From Cutaneotrichosporon cavernicola (lineage: Eukaryota; Basidiomycota; Tremellomycetes; Trichosporonales; Trichosporonaceae): 64,000 nt of DNA. The position numbers were made by a program, and so were the translations under genes. Positions 22,809 through 34,563 of this stretch are shown one piece after another; position 1 is the first letter of the stretch, and each line of letters starts with the position of its first letter. Where the stretch lies: contig NC_083396.1 in the NCBI RefSeq assembly GCF_030864355.1, forward strand, positions 806,001-870,000, given 5' to 3'. Under the pieces are notes generated by a model, which was given only the letters and a program-made list of their open reading frames with translations, was not told the DNA's origin and searched no databases.

Positions 22809-24066
22809 ATTGGGCAGTTGTTCTTAGGTCTGCCGTCAGATATGTCATGTGTCGGCAAACTCACGTCTAGCGTACTCGCGGTATCGAAGTGTAGGGATTG
22901 CAAACGCGAAAAACAGGGTGCTGCATGAACTCGCGTGGCTGCGGTCAGTGTGTGGTGCAAAAATAAGGTGGCGAGGGTGAGGGCTGGGAATGGGCGAGCA
23001 GAGAGGTGAGATGGGCTATGCTATGGGCTAGATGGAGATGATGGAGATGACGTTGATGAAGAAGAGCAAAGTCGCAAAGAAGTTGCGAGTGCCAGAGTCG
23101 ACGCAGGTCAATGTCGGACCCTCCTCAAGGGCCACTGGCACGACCCAACCAGGTGTAGACAACAGTGGAGGCGAATCCCTCGCACCCACAGAGGCCTTGC
23201 CACCAGCTTGCCACCCGTTGTTCACGTCTTGCACAGTCCCCATCACCATCACCTCACAGATACGGCCCCGGTACAATCTTCTACCCGTATCCCCTCCCCA
23301 TGCCTTCCAGCCGACGGCTCTTACTCACTATGGTAGCACGGTGTGCCGTTCCTCGAAGGAAGAATTGGGAAGGACGCGATCTTGACGTTGGAGCCCGGGG
23401 CTCGGTTGTTGAGTGTGTAGGCGCGGTGGTGTGCCGGGCGATGGATGCCTGTGGGCTACAGGTGCAGGAGTGGGTAGTGGTTGGTTGTTGAGATGTTGAT
23501 AGAGGAAGAGAGATATGGAGAGAAATGTAGAAGAGAGATGACAGATGAGATAGATATGTCGAATTCACAAAGGGATTGTCAGGATATCAGGATGAGGAGT
23601 TTGACCAAAGGTATAAAGCCAAAGGGTAATAGTCCTAAATAGATTCTATTATATTGCTATTGTAACTTGCAAATTCAACTGACCCGAGTAAACTTGTCCT
23701 TTAACCAAAATTACTTACCCCTCCTTAAACCCCCCAAGTTGACCGTGGGAGACTTGGCAGCTAGAACCCCCCACGTGTTGTCATCATTGACGTATTCAGT
23801 CTCTCTTGACTGCTCCCAGGCTCTGCTTTGGAACTTTAGGCCAAGCGCAGCGTCAACAGGTGTTTGGATCACTTCAGCTGCCACCCCCAGTGAGCCAGTT
23901 TAACTTCCATTACAAGAACCCAGAGACTGTTCATTCCCAGAGAATCCACGAGTTGCTGAGCTTTTAGTATGTAGCGGTGCATTCTCAGCTTGTTACGCTC
24001 AGTTGGCACCCGGCTCAATCCAACTAATTGAATCCGAGCTGTAGGATCGGTTATCCTCTGCATCGC
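22809..24066. other. Intergenic, 1.26 kb
   Basis: Lies between the eIF5 start and the 3' end of the mitochondrial AspRS gene. No gene seen. Base composition drops (more A/T) from about 23540 to 24050, unlike the flanking coding sequence. Confidence 0.5.
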
Positions 24067-26281
24067 CTACAACTTGTGCTCGTCGAGGAAGCGCGACGGC
24101 AGCTCTCCAAGGCGCTTGACGACGGGGTCGTCGCTCTCCTCCGCCATGTTCCACCGCCCATTATCCTCCTGGACCTTGTCCTTGTCTCCCTCCTTCTCCT
24201 TGATGGACCGCAGCCCATACTCGCCGAGCACGTCGTCACTCGAAGCACTCGGGGAGCGGAATACAGGGTCGGCGCCCGTCCCAGTCTTCGGGAACGCGAT
24301 GACGTCCCGAATGCTAGGGGTGTCGGCCAGCAACGCAATCAAGCGGTCAAACCCAATAGCGATGCCACCATGTGGGGGAGCGCCACACTCGAGGGCGCGG
24401 AGGAGGTGGGCAAAGCGACCCATCTCCTCCTCATCCAGCTTGAGTACCTCCTTCATCACGTACTTTTGCAGCTCGGGATCGTGGATCCGCACACTGCCGC
24501 CACCGACCTCTGAACCGTTCAGAACAAGGTCGTAGTGTTGACCCCGGACACGCTCGACGTCACCGGATTCCAGGGATGGCAGGTCTCCAGCCACGGGTGA
24601 GGTGAAGGGGTGATGAGACGACGCCCAGCGTCCCTTGGCGAGGAAGGCCTTGTCCTCGTCCGCCTTTGTGAAGAGCGGGAACTGTGTGACCCACAGGAAG
24701 TGAGGCTCGGTCGGAGGCTTGACAGTGCCTGCTGTTAGCGGTGACAGAGTTAGTGCTCACCCTTCATGACCAGCTCGTCGTACAGCTGCACACGGAGACG
24801 GCCCAGGGGAGTCCAGCCGCCCTCGGGGATCTTGGGGCGGCGCGAGACCCAAACCACGTCGCCTGGCTGCGCACCGCCCGGCAGACTCGAGTCCAGCGTG
24901 AGGCCCATGGGAAGGGTAAGCACCGAGTCCTTGGTCCAGCTGTACTGGTTCTCGGGCGTGATGCGGACGTAGTCGACCTGGAGTCAGTTGTACTGCAAGC
25001 GTTTCATAACTGGTCGTTGAACAGCGATCCCAAACTCACATAGGGATTATCGTTGCCGACCTTGGCGACGTCGACCGACTCAGCCCACGTCTTCGGGGTA
25101 ACCATCCACTCAACGGTACTGGGGCTCTGGTCCATGAGGATCTTGTCGAGCGACTCATCGCTCATCGTAGGATAGTAGCCCACCGGCAGGGTGTACATCT
25201 CGAAGCGAGTGTCGGGCTTGTCGCTGCCGTACACGTCCATAGCAACGTCGTACGGCATGACCTTGAATCCGTCGGCCGGGATCTCATATCCCTTGATCTT
25301 GTTCCAGACCAGCCGCATCAGGCCTTCAACAACCTCGCGCACCTCCCCTCCACCAATGCCCCAGGTACCCTCCCCCGCGCCCTCAACAAACGCCATCTCG
25401 AGATCGATCTGCGTAAACTCGGGCTGCCGGTCCTTGCGCCCGTCCTCGTCCCGGAAACACCTCGCGATCTGGTAATACCGGTCAACAGCGCCGCCAGCGA
25501 CGAGAAGCTGTTTAGCCTGCTGCGGGCTCTGGGGCAGTGCATAGAAGCTGGGTTCCTTACCGCGGGTGGGAACCAAAAACTCCCTGGCCCCTTCAGGCGA
25601 CGAGTTGACGAGCATCGGCGTCTCGACCTCGGTAAACCCCTTGTTGTGCAGGTAGTTCCTGGTGAGGTGGGCGACGTCGGAACGCAAGCGTAGGTTCTTG
25701 GCCAACGCATTCCTCCGCAGGTCGAGGAAACGGTACTCGGCGCGCAGGTCCTCGTTGGCCAGTGGCGGTCGGTTGGGAAGGAACGGCAGCTCGCCCGCGG
25801 GGTTGAGCAGTGTCGCGCTGCTCACGTCCACCTCGACCGCGTCGGAGGCTTGCTCCACATTGGGAGGGAGAGCCTTGGCGGAGCGAGCGACAACTGTCCC
25901 GCTAACTTGGAGTACACTCTCCAGCGGCCACTCCAGCATCTCTGTGGCCAGGTCACCACGCGCGACGAGCTGCACCATACCCCGCTGAGTGCGGAGGTTG
26001 AAGAACGAGACGTTCTTATTCGCGCGTCGCGACGCATGTAACCAACCCGCGAGCACGACGTCGGTGCCCGCAACCTGCGGACTGAGGTCGGCCGGATCGT
26101 GGGTAACCCGCTCCCGCGGACCAGAGTGCGCACGCAGCGCATCTGGAGGGATAGCGAGGGGCGCGATCTTCCCAGTGGACGGAGCTGTCGAGTTCAAGCG
26201 CACGAGCGGGCGGGCTGTTCGCGCTGTCCGCAGAATAGGGCTTGCGCACAGTGCGCGACGTGCAACGGCGCGGGCCAGCAT
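24067..26281 (-). CDS. MSD1: Aspartyl-tRNA synthetase, bacterial type, mitochondrial
   Basis: Class II synthetase charging mitochondrial tRNA-Asp. Exons: 26281-25040, 24977-24761 and 24728-24067 (706 residues). The N-terminus MLARAVARRALCASPILRTA is Arg/Ala/Ser-rich, a textbook presequence. An OB anticodon-binding domain follows (VVLAGWLHASRRANKNVSFFNLR). Motif 1: YLHNKGFTEVETPMLV; flipping-loop segment SSPEGAREFLVP; motif 2: ARCFRDEDGRKDRQPEFTQID; a bacterial insertion (GAD-like) domain is spread over residues about 300-450; motif 3: GGIAIGFDRLIALL. Introns are 62 and 32 nt. A divergent 112-bp promoter is shared with COQ9. The C-terminal 60 residues after motif 3 are longer than in bacteria. 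Confidence 0.95.
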
Positions 26282-26393
26282 TGTGTTGTGAGATGGATGG
26301 TGGTGACTGGCAAACAACTCGGAGTGGAGGTTGTCCAACTTTTTGCCGGTTCGCCGAATTCCGCAATCTCATCCTCCGCATCTCTGTCCAACC
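26282..26393. promoter_or_regulatory. Compact bidirectional promoter, MSD1 / COQ9
   Basis: Only 112 bases separate the two divergent start codons. Both products are expected in mitochondria, so this looks like a shared promoter for co-regulation. No TATA box is evident. Confidence 0.6.
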
Positions 26394-27497
26394 ATGTCCC
26401 TCCGGTCTGCCATTCTCAAGGCCACCATCCCGCTCATCCCAGAAGCGGGGTTCTCTCGCGCAGCGCTGAGTGCGGGACTCGCGTCTCTTCCTGCCTCTTC
26501 TTCTAAAGTGCAGGACGACGCGGGAAGGGAGGCCGTCATCGACACTCTGTTCAGCGGCAACGCGGCATCGGACGCACCGCGCGCACTCGTACAGGCCTGG
26601 GAGGATGAGGGTCGGGCGATCATGCACAACGGAGTGAAGGGGGACGCGCTGGAGCGCCTCGTTACAGTCCTTGGGCGGCGGCTGGAGTGGAGCGCAAGTG
26701 TCGGCGAGCACCTCCTCGATGTGAGTGGACCTTTTCTCTTCGCTACAGAATCCCCCCCATATCGGTATTTGACCTTCTCTCCATCCTATACTCCATCAAA
26801 TCTCGCTAACCTCAGGCTCACGCCCTCCTCGTTGCACCCACTTCGTCGACTCCCCTACCCGCGCCGCTCCTCGCCCTCCTCGACCGCGTACCCTGCCCGC
26901 CCTTCCCCATCAGCCGGGTCGTCGACCCGCTCCCACACTCCCCGACGCTCGGATCGACAGGTGGCCGCCTGCCCTTGCCGGGGCTGCATGCCGCCGCGCC
27001 GCTCATGTACGCGTGGCGTGTGGCGGATGAGGCTGTGTATGCCGCGCAGCCGGACAAGGGGCGGCAGGGAGTGATGCGTGAGCCGGCTGGCGCTGGGGTT
27101 GAGTGGTACTCTCACCGGGCGGGATTGGCGCTGGCGTACCTCCAAGCTGGTGAGTGGGTGAAGAGCTGGGAGGCGAACTGTGCTCGCTGGTCCCGCTACA
27201 CGTTTGCAGGGGAGCCGAGATCCAGATGATGCAAGAGGGATCTGCTACTTGGCTTTTATCGGCTGACACGAAGAGGCATACCTCCTCCAACCCATCGACA
27301 CGGCCACCAAGGCCCCCGCGCCCGGTTACAATCCCCACCTGCCGACTGCACTCGCGTCCCTGCGCGACAGCCTGGGCCAGTACGCCACGGCGCGACGCAG
27401 TCTCGGACAGGCGGAGAGCGCGACTGAGTCTGCTATTTCGTTCATCGAGCTCATGACCCGAAGTATTGCGGGGATCGTGCGGAGCCGGGGATTCTAG
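26394..27497 (+). CDS. COQ9: Ubiquinone biosynthesis protein COQ9
   Basis: Lipid-binding partner of the CoQ synthome that presents substrate to COQ7, on the matrix side of the inner membrane. Exons: 26394-26720, 26816-27149 and 27274-27497 (294 residues). The N-terminal part shows the TetR-like helical core of COQ9 (ILKATIPLIPEAGFSRAALSAGL; ALVQAWEDEGRAIM); the middle and end match the family loosely (VEWYSHRAGLALAYLQAEAYLLQ; SFIELMTRSIAGIVRSRG). The second intron (124 nt) was extended to the AAG before 27274 because the nearer CAG acceptor breaks the frame and no donor exists in between. No clear presequence; the first 12 residues are weakly amphipathic. Identification is good but less direct than for its neighbours. 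Confidence 0.8.
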
Positions 27498-27934
27498 AGA
27501 GTGAATGTAGTCGCGTTGTGATGCAGTGACGAAGCTGGCAGAAGATTATGGCATTCCCTATAGAAAGCTTGGTCGAGATATCGATCAACCATGGATGGAT
27601 ATCGGTGACCTTGCGACGGGGCTCCAAGCATGCTCCGGTCCAGCTGCCTCTGGGATAAGCAGCAGTCATCCACTTGTACTGTCGAGCTCATGTTCGGCCG
27701 CGTGCCGGTCGGCGCTGGATTCCCGGTTTATGTTACGGAAATCGCAATGGCCGCGGAAGAAGGGCCTGTGCCACCTGGGTGATGCCGATTGGGTGAGGTA
27801 ACGGAGGGAAAGACTGGAATTGGGACCGGGCTTAGCCGGTATGACCGGGTCCTTGATCCCCACCTGCCACTCCACACTTAGTCATCACTCAACCAGACTA
27901 TTGTTTCTCTCCATCACACACTAACTCACTCAAC
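27498..27934. other. Spacer COQ9 / PEX5
   Basis: 437 bases in tandem orientation, presumably COQ9 terminator and PEX5 promoter. No further feature seen. Confidence 0.5.
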
Positions 27935-30221
27935 ATGCAGGGGCTCATGAACGGCGCAGACTGCAGCGCGGGTGCCAACCCCCTCAACCAGGTCCTCAAG
28001 CGTGAGGGTGTCGACAACTCGCTTTTCCGCGTGAGTACGGCCTTGGTGGGCGGATGATTGGAAGATGAACGCCACCAGCCCACCTGATTTTGGGGATGGG
28101 GCTCTGCACTTTCGGCAAGAGGGCGGCGACGACCAGTTATGCCCGGATGCGCTGTCGGCGCATCGCCTCAAACTCGCTTCTGAGCGTCTTCTGTGGAGTC
28201 GTGTACATGACCCCTCTACACGCCGATGCTACATTCCAGCTGCACAGCTCATCCCCACGATTTATCTCCGGTGATCTCTCGCTAACGACAGGACCGGATG
28301 GGTTCGCCCGCCGCGGGCTCGTCGTCGCAGGCAGCTTTCCGGCCGCTGCAAGGCCCGTCACAGGCAGGTCCAGCGCAGGCAGCGCAGGTACCGCACCCCT
28401 TCAACCTCTCGCACCTGTCGCAGGCGCTCAGCCAGCCCGGCCCCGTCCACGTCCCCGTGCAACAGGGCCCTGTGCACCGCGCGACCCCCGACCTGTCGGC
28501 CGACTGGGAGCGTTTCCAGTCCCGCCCAGCCCAGGGGCAGTGGCACCAGCCCGCAGCGGCCAACAACGCATGGGCAGAGTCCTTTCACCAGGGCAAAGGC
28601 AAGGGGCGTGCGGCCCCGCCACCGGCGCAGGACTATGCGCAGCAACACACCCCCATGATGGGCATGGGCGGTATGGGCATGATGATGCCCGGTAACCCGT
28701 TTGGCGGGGGCTTGCAGACGTACCAGCCACAGCTGCAGCCGATGTACTCGCAGCCGCAGCAGATGGCACCGGACCACGCCAAGATGGAGGCTGCGTTTGA
28801 GCAGGCGCTCGCGGATGCGCGGGCGCAGAGCGCACCCGCACAGGAGAAGGAGGAGGTCAAGGAGGAGGAGGTTGTCGAGGAGCCCAAGGAGGCGCCACAG
28901 GCTGAGGAGCAGACCGACTTCAAGGGCGACCTTGATGCTGTTTGGGAGAGCCTCAAGCCCGAGGCTGAGCGCCTCAACCAGCTCGCTGAGTGGGAGAAGG
29001 AGTTTTCGCAGGTGAGCAAACCTCAATGGCGCGATCTAGGCGGATGCCTTGAGGTGCATCCCCCACAAACTAAGCTGACCTCAGTTTGTCGAGGACGAGG
29101 ACGACACGTTTGACATTCTCGAGCGCGACCTGAACCGCGATGACATTGGGCAAACGGGCCTCGACGATCAGATGGAGTTTGGCTCGGGTGCCGGCCTCGA
29201 GGGCGACTTTACGGCTGAAAACGGCCTCCCGCCGCAGGTCCAGTACCACTTTGCTAACCCGAACAAGTTTGACGTCATGAGCCCCGTTCAGGCGTGGAAC
29301 GAGGCGAGCCGCCTCCTCTCAGCCGGCGGTTCGCTCTCAGACTCTGCGTTGATGATTGAGACGTTCCTTCGTCGCGCAACACCTGCCGAGGTCGAGCAGT
29401 CTGGCGTAACTCGAGCGGCAGCATGGGCCATTCTGGGCCGCACGCAAGCCGAGAACGAGATGGAGGACAAGGCCCTCGCCGCCTTCGAGGAGGGACGTAA
29501 GGCGATCGCCGACGACCCCGCAGCCCGCCAAGTGGCAGGTGAACTCCTCACCAACCTGGCCATCAGCTACGTCAACGAGTCTCTCGACCTGGCGGCTCTC
29601 ACGACCCTCCATCAACTCCTGGAGACGCTGCACCCCACGCATGCGGGCCAAGCGCCCAGCCGGTCCGAGTTTATTGCCAGCGACAACCCGTGGGCTCTGC
29701 ATCAGCGCATGACGAACCAGTACCTAGACCTGGCTCGGGCGCAATACGCCTCAGCGGGGCATGTCGATCCCGATGTGCAAGTTGGCCTCGGCACGCTGTA
29801 CTACATGCAGGGCGAGTTTGGTGAGGCGCGCTCGTGCTGGGTTGCGGCGCTCGGTGAGAAGCCCGACGACTACCTCCTCTGGAATCGGCTTGGAGCGACG
29901 CTCGCCAACGGCGGAGATCCCGAGGAAGCGGTGGATGCATACCGCCGCGCCCTGGAGATCAAGCCTACGTTCACACGTGCCATTGCGAACCTCGGCGTAG
30001 CATGCCTCAATATCGGCGTACACCGCGAGGCGGCGGAACACTTCCTCGCCGCCCTGGCGCTTCAGCCGAACGACGGGGGAGGCGGTACGGCTCCCGAGGC
30101 GTACTCGCTCTGGGCGACACTGCGGAGATCCCTCATCGCTCTCGACCAGCCCCAGCTCGCCGAGCAGGCGCGGCCCGGAACCGACCTGAGCGTGTTCCGT
30201 AACGCCGGGTTCGACTTTTGA
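27935..30221 (+). CDS. PEX5: Peroxisomal targeting signal 1 receptor PEX5
   Basis: Cycling receptor that carries PTS1 (SKL-type) proteins into peroxisomes. Exons: 27935-28030, 28292-29011 and 29085-30221 (650 residues). The N-terminus MNGADCSAGANPL has the conserved cysteine (C10 from the first ATG, C6 from the second) that is monoubiquitinated for export. The disordered N-half is P/Q/A-rich with Pex14/Pex13-binding WxxxF/Y-type motifs WERFQ, WAESF, WESLK and WEKEF. The C-half is a TPR array (AWAILGRTQAENEMEDKALAAFEEG; QVGLGTLYYMQGEFGEARSCW; WNRLGATLANGGDPEEAVDAYRRALEIKPTFTRA is split across repeats), ending in the 7C helix region (LRRSLIALDQPQLAEQARPGTD). Introns are 261 and 73 nt. Either of the first two ATGs may be used. 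Confidence 0.96.
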
Positions 30222-30527
30222 ACCTCGCCACAGCAAGAGCAAGCACGAGCACGAGCACATTCACTTATGCGGCCTGGGCCACATGCCACTGGACAGGCGG
30301 CAGCTCCTCGTCGCCAAACTGAACAAACTGAAACGTGGCAGTGCCGCCTCCCAATCTAAACCTCAACCTCATCCCCAAACTCAACCTAACTAGAACCGAA
30401 AAGTGTACGACGTAGAACCATATCCCTAGTGTACGACTGGAGACTGGATGCATTAAACTCGCAGTAGACAAACAAGTGCATATACAATTACTTCTGGCAC
30501 TTCTGGCCTCACACTTACTTGGGCCAC
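30222..30527. other. Convergent 3' spacer PEX5 / FHA protein
   Basis: 306 bases, with GAGCAC/GAGCAA repeats near 30236-30260. No gene seen. Confidence 0.5.
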
Positions 30528-33500
30528 TTACACTTTGGCCTTGCGACTACGCGTGACGCGTACCGGCAACGCCGTCTTGCGCTTGGGCTCTGGGTCTGGT
30601 GTCGCGCTGTTCTCCTTGTTCCCGACGCCGACGCCTGTCTTGCCGATCTTGGCCTTGTCTTCACTGGGAGCGTTGCGGCTGCGCGTCTTGGTTGTGGACA
30701 GGGCAGGTAAGGCGGGCTTGGATGCGGCCTTTGGAGCTTTAGTGGGTTTGGACACTTTGGCGGGAGGTTCCTTTGCCGGTTCGGCTTCGCCTAACACGCG
30801 CCGTGAGCGGCGGGTGGGTGCGGGCTTGTCGGGGCGTGTGGGTGCCGACTTGGACTCGCAGATGACAGACTTGGGCTCTGCAGCCTCTCGAGGAGCGGGC
30901 GCTGACTTGGTCTCCACCTCAGCCTCAGCCTCCAACTCCTCCGTCTGCGAGCGGGTCACGCGGCGCATAGCCTTGGTCTCGACCTCGGGCTCGGGCTCGG
31001 GCTCCTCAAGCTCGACAGTCTGGGAACGCGTCACGCGGCGTGTAGGTGCCGAACGCGGTTCAGATGCCTTGGCTGTCCGCCGCGTGTTGCGGATCGGGGC
31101 GGACTCGGGTTCCTTAGCACGGGTCTTGGGCTTTATCGAGACCTTGGCGGCCTTGGCCGGCTCCGTACGAGACGCGCGCACAGGGAGCGACCGCGTTCCG
31201 GGCTCCTCCTCCTCAAGTTCGTCCTCCTCAGGTTCGGGCTCAGGGAACACGTCCGCCAACTCCATATGAGGAGTGGGCGGAACGGGACGGGGGAATACAT
31301 GAGCTAGGTCCATGTGCGGAGTCGGGGGTACTGCACGGTCGGCGAACATCTCGCGCACGCCGTTAAGTGGAGGCGTGGATGCGCGGAACATGTCACGGAT
31401 CCCGGAGCTCTTCTTGGGCTCAACCAGGTCTTCCAGCCCCAAAGTAGTGGGTTTCTTGGGTTTGAGGAGGTCGCGAATGCCGGCTAGGGAGGAGCGGCGG
31501 CGGTGTTGGCCGGGGGAGGGGGTGGGCTGGGTATTAGAGGTTGGCTGGGTATGAGGGGTTGACTGGGTATGAGGGGTTGGCTGGATATGAGGGATATTGG
31601 GTTCGGTCAGGAGGGGTTGGGTCTGGGGCTCAGTCGGGGATTGAGGATACAACATCCTTGCGACGTCCTCGGCGCTCGTGGGGGTGGTGGGGACATCAAC
31701 TTCGACGATACGGTCAACTCTTGGTGTCGGCATACGTTTCCGCATGGTCCCGAAACCGGTGTTGGGCGTCTCGGGGACAAAGGATACCGTGTTCTTGACG
31801 CCATTGTTCGAGGAACTCAGAATTGTGTCCAAGAACGTTCGGCGGGGCGTCTCGATTGGACGCGTGGGCGCGTCCCGGAAACTGGCGGGGGCGGTGGGGA
31901 AAGCGAGGGGGGTTGCGAGTTGGGCGCGTTGGGCGGGGGTTAAGCCTGTACCTGTACGGGATGTCTTGGCTGGTGTCTGGGGGGGTGGGGTTGCGGGTGT
32001 AGTGGCGGGGGGTGGAGTGACAGGCGCGGCTACCGCGTCTTCGGCCTTCGATGGCCCCGCCTTCTTCGGGGTGTACGGTCGCACTGGCTTGCCTAAGCGA
32101 CTTGGTGTTGGTGGTATCCGCATACCCGTTGGAAGGTGCTCGTTTACGGGACTCGGCTGGTCCTCGAACCGCATGGGCGGACCGATACCCGCAAGCGACA
32201 TGCGTGCACCTGCGTACACGGGCGGGGTGTAGAGAACGGGCGAGGGCGAGCGCTCGACCTCCTCTGGTGAGCAGACGAGGGAACGGTCAACCTCGTCGTC
32301 TATGTCACTCGAGATGTCGCCTGCTTCGTAACCGTGCTCGTACTCCCGCTCGTCGGCCGAGTAATCTTGCGAGCGCTCGTCCGACTCCTCGCCCGACTCG
32401 GAGCCCTCCTCCCCTTCAGCGGATCCCTCGCTCTCGCTCGGCGAGCCCGGATCAGGCGAAGCGTCAAAGTCGAGGATACGTGCGCCTGGAATCGAGTATT
32501 CCATATCCAGACTGTCGCGGTCCGAATCTGAGTCGTCCAGTCCCCCCTGGCCGTCCTCGTACACCCACTGTAGCGGCGCGTTATCCTTATCCTCGTCCTC
32601 CTCGCTCGACTCCGAGTCCGGCTGGGGTGGGGACAGAGTGCGGCCTGATGAGCGACGACGGCGTCCTTCAAAGTGGTTCGGGATGACCTCGACCTCGGGC
32701 TCGACTGTCTCGGTCTCGGCTTCTATCCGCTTTCGCGCCGAGCGGATGAGTAATGCCCGCCGGAGGGCGTCCGAGCCAGCTCCTCTTGGGGTAGCGTACG
32801 CTGCGCGTGGGGAGGCGAGCTGACGCCGCGGACCACCCATTGGAGTAACGTCGGGGAGCGGGATCGAGGACGGCGTGGGCGTCGCAGGGGCTGGCACGTC
32901 GTCGTCAATGCCCTCGTCGCCGTCTTCGTATCCGCCCTCCTCTAATGCTTCCATGTCTTCCTCCTCTGAGATCTCGTTCTCGTCCGAGACACTGTCTTTT
33001 TCAGTAGGAGTGTGGCGCTCCAACTGAGACTTGTCGGGCAGCACAAACGTGATCGTCCGCGTGCGCGGTACGGCGCTCGTGTTGCGCAGCGGGGCGCGGC
33101 CCTTGGGTTGTGGTGTCATAAACGGATTCTTCGGCTAGAGTCAGCATCACTCATCTAAAGGACTCACCGCCACATCGTCGTCCCGTTTCTCGAGGTAGAT
33201 CTTGTCGCCATCCTCCCCATTCGCCAAACCGACAAGCTCGTCAAACACGAGTGGCTCGTCCTCGTTCTCCTCTTCGACTGCACCAACGTGTGCCATCCGC
33301 CCTCTGGTAGCTAACCGGCTCTTAGCTGGCGAGGGTGCGAACCGCTTGCCCTGCGGCACGATGCTCAGCCGGTGGCTCAGCCGCCGACCAGGTGTCTTGG
33401 CCGGCGAGTGGTAGCTACTCGCCGAAATGTCACCGTAGGTGAAGCGGAAGAGCTTCTTCCTAATCTGGAGCGTGTCGGTATCCCCCAAAATAAGCACGCT

Positions 33501-33819
33501 GGGCGGGTAATAGTGCTTCCCTGCCCCGCCGGCAGGGGTGTAGATTAATCCATTGTTACCGTGGACGACGAGGTTAGCCTTTGGTCAGCGAGATATGAGG
33601 TTAACTCACAAGTCCAGAATCCTCATCAAAGACAATCTCGGCGTGCAGCTTTGACACGTCCTCAAAGTACAGGCGAATGTCGCATTCCCTTTCACGGCCG
33701 ATGGTCAGCCGCGTACCGTCGAGGGGGATATGGGAGACGGTCTCGCCGGTCTTGCGCTTCAGGAAGTGCAGTGTTCCGAAGACTTGGGGTGCGTCGACTT
33801 CCGGAGAGGATTCCCTCAT
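30528..33819 (-). CDS. FHA-domain nuclear protein, 1075 residues, otherwise disordered
   Basis: Exons: 33819-33610, 33578-33168 and 33134-30528. The N-terminal FHA domain (residues about 12-110) shows GTRLTIGRERECDIRLYFED, VSKLHAEI and, across the 31-nt intron, NLVVHGNNG, so the phosphothreonine-binding GR...SxxHxxI and NG elements are intact. After it come basic/SP-rich stretches (SYHSPAKTPGRRLSHRLS), long acidic runs (EISEEEDMEALEEGGYEDGDEG; SESEGSAEGEEGSESGEESDERS), many TP sites, and near the C-terminus three copies of an RVTRSQT/RVTRSRK motif within Lys/Glu-rich sequence. The layout (N-terminal FHA plus a huge disordered, CDK-site-rich tail with RVxx-type motifs) recalls Ki-67/MDC1-like chromatin proteins; this is an analogy, not a homology claim. 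Two short introns of 31 and 33 nt. Confidence 0.82.
31525..31596 (-). repeat. 18-bp coding repeat x 4 in the FHA protein
   Basis: Four 18-bp units (GGCTGGGTATGAGGGGTT on the plus strand) encode TPHTQP/TSNTQP-like hexapeptides in the disordered tail. Confidence 0.85.
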
Positions 33820-34563
33820 GGTGAGGATGGAGTCGGCGTCTGTTTCGGTGTCGGGTGAGTCGATAGGTCTGGTGGGGTCGAAGATGGTCGAGGATAGTGG
33901 GGCCGATGGTCGGGGGTTGAATGTCCAAGGTCAAAGGTCGGTCGATGGATGGTGTTGCAGTAGCAACTTTCGACTAGTTGAATTAGTAGTTGATTCGGTT
34001 GTCGCGATCCACGTTGAATGTCGTAGTTGTTGTTTGTTTGGCTTTTGGTCCAGGTACAAGGTCAGTCGCGTTCTCTAGATCCATCCCACGTGTCGGGGTT
34101 CTTGATTAATACCCCCACTTAATGTTATGTTACGGGATCAAATTATGCGATCGGTAGTGGTCACGGTCCAGGCCGCCGCCGCCAAGTTCGCAAGAAGGAG
34201 AAAGGGAGGGGCGCAAGTTGAAGTGGGGCGGTTGGCGGTTGGCGGTAACGTCCCTCACCCGGAGTGGCCGAGAAAAGGTGACGGCCCAGCTCTTCCATGC
34301 AACCCCTGCGGGCGGGACATGTTAATGTAAAGAAGACATCCTAAGCGCGTATCAGTCAGCGCCATCATTCTCCCTCTCCTCATCCTCACTCTTCTCCCGC
34401 TAGCCACTTGACCCAGCCTGTGTATACATTACAGCTCCGATTTCCGACGTTACCGCCTCCAATTCGGCGCCGTGTCAAGTAAACCGTGCCAAGCCCTACC
34501 TCCACTCTGGTCCCGCCGCCACCTACTAACCAACCCACAACTCGCGCCACCCATTTCACCTCC
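33820..34563. other. Divergent promoter region FHA protein / AVT transporter
   Basis: 744 bases, no gene. An A/T-richer core lies near 34050-34150, with a pyrimidine-rich stretch before the AVT start. Confidence 0.5.

Noticed and set aside
27210..27273. Extra COQ9 exon encoding AEIQMMQEGSATWL
   Set aside because: Phase does not fit the upstream donor and there is no GT within the segment to act as a donor, so it was placed inside one 124-nt intron.
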